Part shown: positions 54,901 through 64,000 of the stretch, piece by piece
Position numbering within the stretch: position 1 is the stretch's first letter
Layout of the letters: each line of letters opens with the position of its first letter
Source of the DNA: Zygnema circumcarinatum
Lineage: Eukaryota > Streptophyta > Zygnematophyceae > Zygnematales > Zygnemataceae
Length of the DNA stretch: 64,000 bases
Reading direction: 5' to 3'
Assembly (NCBI GenBank): GCA_037447605.1
Contig: CM074807.1
Span: 1,469,817 to 1,533,816, forward strand
Notes under the pieces: generated by a model
Seen by the model: only the letters and a program-made list of their open reading frames with translations
Told to the model about the DNA's origin: nothing
Databases searched by the model: none
Position numbers and translations under genes: made by a program

Positions 54901-55890
54901 AAGTGCTTGCTAGGAAGTTCGACACAACCAAAATAGTTTTTGAGTGATAAAGAATTTACTGAATTGGCACAAAATCAAGCACATCGTTTTAAGGGGCTCC
55001 AATTCAAAACCATCAGCATTGTTGCACTTTCAGTTGTCACCCTAGGTTCTGTAAATCATTAAGGAATTAAAGACCATTACCTTAACAAATGCAAAAAGAA
55101 ACAAAGTACATGATAACAAAAGGTCTGCTTCGGAGTGTCTTGGACCTCACCAGTCACGTCCTCCTGCACTTGCCAAAACTCGATCGAGCACCCATCCTCC
55201 TCCATCATCACTGTCGACAGCATACGAAGGAGTGCATGGCACTGCCACATGTGAATAAACAGCCCTCACAGCATCCCGTCAGCTCGAAAAAAACGACGAA
55301 TGTGTTGAGCTGGCCTGCTCAGGAAGCCGGTGCTGCAGTGGAAAACAAACTGTGGATAATGTGACTCCAAAGCGGAGTTGCTTGATTTCCCTAAGGTGCA
55401 ATGTACCCCAATGGAAACTGGACAGTCAACCAGGAACATCTTAGCTTTAGCCCTCTCCTTATAGTTATGATAACGATGATAATTGAGCCATGACTTGAAA
55501 GAACACCTACACAGTGAATCAAGACAAGAAAAGACAGCCATGATCATAAGATTAAAACAAGGATATGGAAAGGGGACTTGCGGAAAATGACACATGAGCG
55601 CCTTCAGGACTGCAAAACCTATAATGCACTTGAGCCACAGCTCTATAACTTCGTAAGAACTTTATTTCTCATGATGGTTGCCACAGATAATAAGGGGAAA
55701 CAAAAAAAAGACCTGCGAGGAGCCGCTGCAGAAGGAGAAGCTGCTGGGGACGGCTGAGCCTGGAAGATTGCTGGCTGCCGAGTGGAGGAGGCTCATTGGG
55801 CAAAGCTCTCACAACGGCCTCCAGTGACCTAGTGGACTCCACCTCCTGGTTCCAGAACTGTGCGCCTAATATCTCCTTCATGGAAATCAT
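51978..55890 (-). CDS. TGD4: TGD4-like lipid transfer protein of the plastid envelope
   Basis: TGD4 is an outer-envelope beta-barrel that binds phosphatidic acid and helps move ER-made lipids into the plastid. Exon 1 is 55713-55890 (MISMKEILGAQFWNQEVEST, RALPNEPPPLGSQ, SRPQQLLLLQRLL), like the TGD4 N-terminus. Later exons contain MTLEAAWHECCVDRMACYWD and TLSLDLSSRGARGGLRYRVG (about 53,910-54,085), EMALWKAPPIQMTSRAHNVL with RPRVTVFGLLG (about 53,320-53,500), and LSADLFASTGMTVQVGKFE with LRLDCGAASAFA (about 52,560-52,900). The last exon ends LVAWYSPTRREGMAEIRLLE. The order and the closing VAWYSPxRxEGMxExRLxE block are diagnostic. Exons between 54,300 and 55,700 are not resolved, so the full length is unknown. 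Confidence 0.85.
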
Positions 55891-56344
55891 TTATGGAAGA
55901 AAGGGACTGCAGCCAGTGTCTCTGAACTAGTTGCAGCCACGACATTGCTCCAAAAAGGCTTCAGCACGCTCCTGATGTGTTAGCGGAGGCGAGTGCAGAA
56001 GCCATAGCTGCTGCATTGACGCCATTGATGATAAGCAAAGACGAGAAGGAAGGTGCCCGCGAGGCCGGCAGCCACAACTTGTTCCTCCTCCTCTGTGGTC
56101 GCTTTAACTTTGAAGTTTGAAGGCGGTGTGAGCTCCGCGTGAGACCGCGCTCTAATCTGCCGTTCGCTTTCACTCTCCTATCAGAGACTCATCGCAGGGC
56201 ACTTCTTACTGCTGTCTGGCCTGGAACAAGAGCTTTTGCATGGAAGAAACCAAGCCTTACTGCCATACGCTTTCTGTGTTTTGGACGACAGGCTGCTAAC
56301 GAAGAGGCTATGAGGGAGGAATTTTAGTTTCCTCCGTTGGAGTC
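55891..56344. promoter_or_regulatory. Bidirectional promoter, TGD4 and LRR kinase
   Basis: 454 bases between divergent start codons. No long repeat; no clear box motifs noticed. Short frames here are not supported as genes. Confidence 0.4.
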
Positions 56345-59300
56345 ATGGCTAGCAGCGGGAGTCTCTCTCGTTCCACTGCTGTTGCTGGAGTCACCCTTGC
56401 GTCTGTGGTGGCCATTGCTGGCACGTATTATTACTGGCTCCTCATCAAACCTCGTCGTATTGCTTCAACTGCTTGGCGAGGCTGGACGCTATCCTCAAAA
56501 AGAGATCTGCAAATTTACACTGCGGACAGCTGGCGAGGCAGGCTTGCTCGGATAGTCTACGCACCCTTCATTGATGCTGTAAGTCGTATTACCTGATAGG
56601 ACGTTCTCAGAAAGAATGCTGGCGGTCCTACAAAGGAAAGTAAGATCCTCTTTCTAGAGAGGCAGAAAAAAATGCAGTAGCCATTGAGGATTTGTACCTA
56701 TTTCAGCAAACAGGTTCAATGCCAGAAACTTTCAGCTTTAGTGCGTGCGTACGAAAATTTGCTTACACGAACTGCCACTTCCAGGCTCTAACCTGCATGA
56801 TCATGTTCAAAATCTATAGCTGCACTGGTAAATTGCATTGTCAATACTGCTAATGTTTAGTTGATTGCGAAACCTCTCATTGGTTGTCAACTGACGGAGA
56901 TGACTACATCAAGGCTCTTTCTGTATGTGAATCTGTGTACTTGTTTAGCAACGTGAAGACTTCAATTTTGTCCTCGGCATCCCTCCCATTTGTCAGAGAA
57001 TCTTGAGGAATCTAACACTACTTTGACATAAACCAAGATTGGCATCTGCAACGTTGTCTTTATTCTCTCTGCTTTTAGGATGGTCCTATGTTTCCCCCTT
57101 TTTCTTGGATTTAGATGATACTTTCCTGTCCTGCCACTTACAAGCCAGCTGGAATGTGTGAATTTTTCGCATTTATGAACGAGGTGTGGTGGTTGTATTG
57201 CAGGTAAAGGTGACGAATGAGGAAATCTCTTTCTTGAATGCTTTGCCCAGATTGAGCTACCTATCTTCATTAGTTGAAGTCGACCTCTCGGGAAACGGTT
57301 TCGACGTATTCCCGGACGCATTGTTGAAGCTGAAGTTCATCAGGAAATTGAGTCTTTCACGGAACAAGATCAAAAGGTTTTGTATTGTATCCAAACTTCC
57401 ACCTTGTACTCATCTCAGTTTAGATGTATGAGTTGGAGTATCGCGATCAAACTTTTTGAAGGTGTGTCTTCGTTGTTTTGAGCCAGTGGGAAATAAAGTT
57501 GTGTTTGAAGCGTATAAGGCCTCATATTGGGCATGTTGGCCAATTGCGTGCAGCCTGCCAGGTGATATTATGATGTTGGAGTTCCTCGAAGACTTAGATG
57601 TTGGACGAAACCTTTTGGAGTCAGTGCCCAGCGAAATCGGGAGCTTGACAAGGCTGCGTTTCCTTAATCTGATGTCCAATAACTTGTCAGAAATACCCGA
57701 TGAGATTGGCCAGCTCACGGCATTGTACCGTTTGGGGTTGAAGAGCAACAAGCTCGGGTGAGGTCAGGTCTCTACCCGCTCAAGCTCGTGGTCCTCTATA
57801 CTTAACCAGGCGTACAGTGAGGCGGCCACAGTATCACAGGATGAATTTGGACCTGACCAGCAGATTGCATTTGGACTAAAAAAAAAATCTGTGTACTGTG
57901 TCTCCTATGTCCTGGCCATGCACGTCGCATGTTGCAATGAGATCGTAATGCGTGAATTCAATTCGCATCGTGTGGATTTTTGGTTATCCTTCGGTAGTTG
58001 TGCCCTTGCACCGAAGGAATAGCTCAAGGAGTCATGGGGGAAATGGCAAGGCGGGAAACAGGACTTTACCGGATTCCATGGGGAACATGGTGGGCTTGGT
58101 GGAGCTATTTCTTACTGACAACAAGCTCACAGCCCTTCCTGCAGGATTTGGAAAGTTGACCAACCTTTTCAAATTGCAGGTTAGCTTATCTACCATATAC
58201 TGATGTGCAGCTTGTAGGGTATTTGTACTCCCGCTCACCTCGTTTTAGCTCATGTTTATCAGGAATGGCTTCATCCTTTTCAAAAGCGAAATTTTCATGA
58301 CCTTCCCTTGGGCTCTGAACTGAATGCAGGCTTCATTTAACAGCCTGGAATCACTGCCTCCTGAGATGGGAAACCTTCCCAACATAGAGCTGTTCCGTGT
58401 CGCTGTCAACAGCTTGCAGGCAGTCCCTGAATCTTTTCGGAACTTGGATAAGCTTTCATGGTTTTCTTTGGCTGGCAATCCCGCTTGTCCTCTACCGCCT
58501 CCTGCTCTTCCGCACATACGCCACATCAGCATTACGGAGCTGGAACTCGGCAGAAAGCTGGGAGATGGTGCCTCGGGTATGCTCAAGATTTGCTCTAACT
58601 TTTGTTTTCAGCGATATTCTTCCGCAATAGAAAATGTTGACGTCTTTGTGGTGAACCTTTCAAAACTGTTAGCTCGCCTACAACCTACGAGAAACTCCCC
58701 ATTATTTGACGAGTATCGGGATTATTAAGGTTACGGAACAGCGGTGGGTCATGGGCTGCTCTATAACAGTAGCTTTTGAATTTCTGTTTGCATTAGAGGC
58801 CATGTCTTGATGCCCAAGGTATAGGCTGGGCTTGCACTTGCAGGAGACGTGTTTTGCGCCAAGTGGGGTAAAAAAGAAGTGGCCTTCAAACAGTTTAAAG
58901 CTGAGACCAGCCCCGATGGGCACTCGCGTGATGAGATGGACATAAGCTGTGCATTGGCCCATCCAGGACTCATCAAAGTGCTCGCAGTGGTAGATGAACC
59001 AAAGGGCCTCGTGATGGAGCTCGTCCCAGGGAGGTGAGCCTGAGAAGCAGCTTAGGGGGAGGCCGAGCAAGTACCAAGAGAGTTGTTCTCGTATTCTTAA
59101 TGAAAATGGGTCAAACATAAGCAGCATTTTATCGGCATTTTCACCTTTGTGTCGACTCTTGCGGTTTCCTTGTTCCGACGTTGTTTGTTTTCATTTGAAC
59201 AGGGCGATGGCGGAGAAGCCGAACTTCGACTCTCTCCTGAGATGTCGGTGGACTAAGGGGGTTTCCTTCGAGCGGCGATTCGTGATACAAGTTGCTTCAC

Positions 59301-59905
59301 AAGTGGCAGGGGCGTTGGCCCACATGCACTCTATGGGTATCTGCCACGGGGATGTCTACGCCCACAATGTTGTGGCAGATGATGATGGCAACGCAGTGCT
59401 TTGTGACTACGGTAAAGCTTTCATCACCTCCCTGTTCATCATTGTTTCCTGTTGGATATTTGCTTGAATTAGTGTGCCCTCTCGTTATCCTGGGCTGTTG
59501 GCTGAGGGCTCCGTACATGCCTGCATTGATGGGAATAAAGCCAGCGCAGGGCAGTATTGAAAAAAAAAATTAGGGAAAATTGCAGGAATACTACAGTTTT
59601 CTGCAGTCTTCATAATTGCATACAGGTCAATTAATTGCATCTATGTCTGGACGCGCACAGGAGCTTCCTTTTGCTATTCGTTGAATACAAAAGCGCCTTT
59701 TGAAGCTCAGGAGGTTCGAGCTTTTGGACTCTTCCTTAACGACATGGTCAACCGACTAAGCCCTGCAAAGTCAGTTAAGGACACCCAGGTGGGATTTGAG
59801 CTCAATGGTTTGGCAACTGGCTGCACGAAAACCTCCGCCAAGCACAGACCCATGTTCGAGGAAGTCTCTCGGGTGCTCGACTCAATCAGACAAGACTTGG
59901 CGTGA
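56345..59905 (+). CDS. Leucine-rich repeat protein kinase of bacterial-like architecture
   Basis: Eight exons, 56345-56578, 57204-57376, 57554-57757, 58062-58179, 58330-58576, 58844-59033, 59203-59411 and 59661-59905, join in phase to 539 aa. An N-terminal membrane helix (VTLASVVAIAGTYYYWLLI) is followed by about seven LRRs (LVEVDLSGNGFDVFPDALLK, LEDLDVGRNLLESVPSEIG, LFLTDNKLTALPAGFGKL), then a kinase: KLGDGASGDVF loop, EVAFKQFK lysine, DEMDI, GLVMELVPG, ICHGDVYAHNVVADDDG, CDYG. The catalytic loop reads HGDVYAHN rather than HRDxKxxN, and DFG is DYG. LRRs placed directly before a kinase with HGDxYAHN are familiar to me from bacterial (for example Pseudomonas) LRR kinases rather than from plant receptor kinases. 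The kinase is short, lacking the C-terminal part of the large lobe. Function and substrates unknown. Confidence 0.85.
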
Positions 59906-60907
59906 AGCAGCGGGAGAGGTGGGAGTCCTCTCGAAGAACGCTTGCAGGAAGGAGCTTGTATCTCTCCCAATTTCTGTCCGCTTAATCTGCTGTGTTGTTT
60001 TACGGCAAAGGCTTCATGAACTTCTTAACTCAGTCAGGCCCTTCTGAATCTATTTTGTAACTGGGGAGGTAGAAAGACTGAATCATTTCGTTTCCTGTGT
60101 TTGTGTTGCCAAAGTTTACAGGACGGAAACAGTCATAGCTTGTAGCCATAGCTCGTTTAAGGCACCTGATGCCACTGCACTTGGGAGGAATGCATTCTTC
60201 GTACAGGTTAGCGAGTCTCACTCTTTTGTCGGTAACCGCAAAAGCAGCGACTGAATAGCATCAAGCGTAGCGATCAAAACTGGTGCCTCACACTGAATCA
60301 ATTAATCATTACTATCGATTTAAGATGTTGTTATTTATTTGACCTAATGAGAAATCTCGCTTGCCTGTGTTCACATTGTAACGGGTCCTAAAGAAGCGTA
60401 TTAAGTCTTCACATGTCATCAACTATCGATATGATCTTGCAAATCAGCCGCTAGGGTACAGTAGAATCTCCACAATATCATTGTTGATAAGGAGAATCCT
60501 TCATAAGTCATTCCCATTCCGGAGAGAGTCGAGGAAGTGATTGGAAGGTGGAGGATTTTCATAGATGTTTTTCAGCATTACCAAGAACTTCAGCTCCTTG
60601 AAACGCCCGTTACATTATTTTGCTGTACAATGCATTGGCTCCTTTATGCTCCCTGTATGAACGCTCATCCAACTAGCTACAGTGACGTTATCTGCAGCTT
60701 CCAGCGTTACACAGCCCTATATGTGCTCTCTATACGGTATCCTCAAAATGTACAGTATGGGACAAACCTCCAATTGTTTCTCTCTCGCTCTCCCCTCCCC
60801 CCGCCCTCCCTCTCTCTCTCTCTCTCTCCCTCTTTCGGGCACACATACATCCATGGCGGCCCCTCCCGTGCTCGCCCGCCAGCACTCATCAGCTGCCGCC
60901 AGTGCAC
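59906..60907. other. Convergent gap, LRR kinase and transketolase
   Basis: 3' ends of both genes. A CT-rich tract lies at 60,778-60,834. No other gene, RNA or mobile element seen. Confidence 0.5.
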
Positions 60908-61337
60908 TCACTGCCCCGCTACCACCTCCTTCGCTTTCCTTATCACATTCTCCACCGTGAAGCCGTACGCTTCAAACACTGCCAGGTACGGCCCGCTTGC
61001 TCCGAATCGGTTGACGGCGAGGGTCTGGCCCTTGGGCCCAATCCACTCTCTCCAGCCCTGGCAGGGAAGCCGCGGAATGAACGAGGTCAGCGGGTCAAAC
61101 TTCGTCCAAACTGTGCTTGTATCGTGTATGACCTTCATGTTTTCCATTACGTCCATTCCCAACATACTCTTCTAAAATAGAGTCGACCGTCAATTTTTGT
61201 GTCTGTCTCCTTTAGCACCGTTTAGATAGATAGCAAAATCAAAGAGGGTCTTTTAGCTAAGCCCCATCCCAACGTCCGAATGTCAATTGCAAAGCGGGTT
61301 TGGTGAGAACTGTTTCGCTGCAATGACGAGCCATCTC

Positions 61338-61398
<61 letters not shown>

Positions 61399-64000
61399 TC
61401 TTAGTATCTCATCTCAGTAGCGATGTATGTACCTGAGGCGAGCCCGCCTCCACACTGAGTCTGGCGGTGACAGAAGGCGGCAGGACCGTCTCGCGGTAGC
61501 GCTCATCTTGCTCTTCAAAGAGCTCCCAACTGACGAGGGACACCACTCGCACTCTGCGCCCACGTCACGAGAGATTCCCACATAGACTGTCAGTGCGCCT
61601 TACTTAACATTCTTGTTGTCGATGACGAAAAGTTCCACGACAAGTAGCGTCATTTGCATGATAATGATGTGGATGATAATACGCAGTTGCTCCATCCTGT
61701 TAGATGCATCCAGAGCTCCTGGCAACTACTTATGACTAAAGTCACCAGAAGGCAGTCAAGAACAGCGAGAAAAGACGACTTGCAGAGTGCATGGAGAATT
61801 AGTACAACTCACTTCATGCCCTCGTCACGCAGCTGCTGCGCTGCCTTTTGGCACAGCACCAGTTCTGCGCCTGTACTGATCAGAATAAGCTCTGGGAGGT
61901 TGCCTTCTCCGGAATTGTCAGTTAGAATGTAGCCTCCTTTCAGAGTGCCCTCAATAGAAGACCCCTCCAGCTGCGCGTCAAGCTTCTGCCGTGAGAGAGC
62001 GAGTAAAGTTGGGCCGTTGTTTCTGCGAATGGCGGCGATGTATGCTCCCGATACTTCGTTTCCATCGCCGGGCCGCAACACATTCAGGTTCGGGATGGCT
62101 CGCAAGGAGGCCAAATGCTCCACTGGCTGGAAAACCACAATGATAAGATCGTTAAGATGGCAGAGAATTGATGATTTCGAGGAGACTAACACTTGAAAGG
62201 AAGGGAAAGCAATTGCATGATGCCTTCTCCAATGGGATTTGGTCTTCTCCAAAGTCTTTCTCTGACTATTTGTTGTAAGCTCTTCTTTGCTTTCTCCTAG
62301 TTATCACATGCACCTGGTGGGTAGGCCCATCCTCTCCAAGGCCGATGGAGTCATGAGTGGTGATCCATAGAACTGTCGCGTGTGACAGAGCGGAGAGACG
62401 GACAGCAGCACGCATGTAGTCCGTAAACACAAGGAACGTCGCGGCAAACGGGATCAAGCCGCTGTTATGTAAAGCAATTCCGTTACTGTTTGACACACAA
62501 AAAAAAGGGCCGTTAATTGGTACACCATCCAATTGCAAGTGATCACACGTTCTAAGCAATATCGTCTTAATACCTGACCTAAGCCTCCTGCAGCAGGACG
62601 TGTTGAAGGCGAAAGATGAACTTCCCATTCACGAAATTTGCATAATAGTCAGGAGATGTCTGAGACGATGTGAGTTTCGGAACATGCCTTATGGCCCCCA
62701 TCCCATGCTCCCTAACCCCATAGCGGATGTTCCTCCCAGAGGGAGAGTTCCTTTGGAAGTCGGCCACTCCCTCAAGGTACACTTTGTTAGAGGAGGCGAG
62801 GTCGGCGCTCCCTCCCACAAGGCCGGGGAGGACCCCCCCCAGTGCGTTCAGAGCTGCCTCCGAATAGCCCCTCGTCGCATCCGCCTTGTCTTCTGCACTC
62901 CATCTCTGCATTGAAACGAAGGGGCACATGAAACACAAGGGAGTATGGAACGTAAGAGAGTTACAAGCTGTGCAAGTTTGAGGGCTTTTGTAAAGGCGAG
63001 GTGAAGCAGGAAGTGGGTGCGTGGTCGAGAGGTGCATGGAGGTGGGTCGTACAGGCAGTGCATCTTCCCAGTTGGGAGGGAGTTCCTTCGCAAGACACTT
63101 GTGAAACTCCCGCGCTTCTTCCGGATACTTCCTCTCATACTCTTCGAGCGTTTCCTTCCATTCTCGTTCTGCGACCTCTCCTCTCTCAACCTGCTGTCGC
63201 ATTTCTCTGCACAGTGTGTGTACAAACTTATCAGAGTCTGAAGAATAAACATTCGCACTTCTCTTTTTGATATAAAAATTGAAGATTTGTGAAATTATTC
63301 AGTCGAATCCCTATCTCTACGCTACAAATGCTGCGAGGGAGTGAGGGAGAGGGAGAAGGGAAAAGTTTCAATCACTTGTACACGTCTTCCGGTACATAGA
63401 AGGGCTCTTTGTGCTTCCAATCGAGGTGCTCCCGAATGCGCTGACCCTCCTCCTCCCCAAAGGCTCCATGGTGGGCTTTGTGAGTTCCCTGCTTGCTCGG
63501 GGACCCATAGCCAATTGTGGTTTCCACCTGCAACCGAGGGCAGATGGGAATTCATATCAGCACCACACTTGCTACAAAAGCAGAGACCCCCCCCCCTTCT
63601 ACTCCCACTATTGTATCCACAACCGAATCTAAACATTGTACTTGCAAACCCTTTCCACAAAAGCTAAACTCAAGCACTGGCTAACCGTGATAAGAGACGG
63701 CCTATCTGTCTCCGCCTTTGCCGCCGTAATGGCTTTTCTGATAACCTCCGGGTTGCCGTACTCTTCAATCCCCACACTCTGCACGTGCCATCCGAGGGCC
63801 CTATAGCGCGCTGCCACGTCCTCACTGATGGCCAACGCAGTCGCCCCATCGATGGTGTTCTTGTTGTCATCGTAAAACGCGATGAGTTTCCCGAGCCCCC
63901 AATGCCCCGCGAGGGACCCCGCCTCGTTGGTCACACCCTCCATTACGCACCCGTCGCCCATGATCACATATCTGCGCAGCGAAGGGGGAGGGAGGGAGGG
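60908..64000 (-). CDS. TKT: Transketolase, partial at the right edge
   Basis: Thiamine diphosphate enzyme of the Calvin cycle and pentose phosphate pathway. The minus-strand gene enters from beyond base 64,000. Seen in order: diphosphate-binding [20 protein letters not shown] with [11 protein letters not shown] (to about 63,690); [20 protein letters not shown] (about 63,375-63,530); a linker [70 protein letters not shown] (the second signature); [54 protein letters not shown]; and a last exon 60908-61057 ending [11 protein letters not shown]. The GDG...N diphosphate motif and the catalytic histidine region are present. The N-terminal exons, including any transit peptide, are outside the window, so plastid or cytosolic location cannot be told. 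Confidence 0.93.
61338..61398. repeat. AGT trinucleotide microsatellite
   Basis: About 20 perfect AGT units in a transketolase intron, followed by a partial echo of the flanking sequence (ATCTCAGTAG occurs on both sides). Likely length-variable. Confidence 0.95.

Overview
The window is nuclear DNA of a photosynthetic streptophyte that is not a seed plant, most likely a streptophyte alga or a bryophyte-grade plant. The genes are split by many GT-AG introns of about 100 to 1,400 bases. Several products are plastid proteins: GUN4, TGD4, a plastid ribosomal protein resembling PSRP5, and an MBL-fold protein with a transit-like leader. TTTAGGG-type telomeric motifs occur. The methyltransferase for betaine lipid and a microbial-type terpene synthase-like gene both point to the seedless part of the plant lineage. 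I cannot name the species.

Layout, left to right: RPS16 (-, runs off the left end) and RPL13 (+) are head to head over a shared promoter. Next come a PSRP5-like gene (+) with a broken inverted copy of its second exon 0.9 kb downstream, an MBL-fold plastid protein (-), a cysteine-rich conserved protein (+), DDI1 (-), GUN4 (-), ATP23 (+), a very long YAK1-type kinase (+), a 4.3 kb gap with transposon-like remnants, and a terpene synthase-like gene with changed metal motifs (+). After these come a PDIL1-4-type protein disulfide isomerase (-), a stand-alone BtaB-type methyltransferase (+), TGD4 (-), an LRR kinase of bacterial architecture (+), and transketolase (-, runs off the right end).

I joined exons by hand from splice sites, phase and family resemblance. 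Complete gapless models were obtained for RPL13 (209 aa), PSRP5-like (151), MBL protein (357), cysteine-rich protein (265), DDI1 (386), GUN4 (299, no intron), ATP23 (168), YAK1 (1246), terpene synthase-like (414), BtaB-type (258) and LRR kinase (539). RPS16, PDI, TGD4 and transketolase are only partly resolved.

Functionally the window is mostly housekeeping: translation (RPS16, RPL13, PSRP5), protein quality control (DDI1, ATP23, PDI), tetrapyrrole synthesis (GUN4), carbon metabolism (transketolase), growth signalling (YAK1), and two neighbouring lipid genes (BtaB-type and TGD4) linked to the ER and the ER-plastid route. The most unusual items are the bacterial-like LRR kinase, the terpene synthase-like protein with two altered metal motifs, the unfused BtaB module, the inverted PSRP5 fragment, and several odd repeat tracts in non-coding DNA (a CCATTG-rich palindromic tract, GTAC-rich clusters and ACGATAC repeats).
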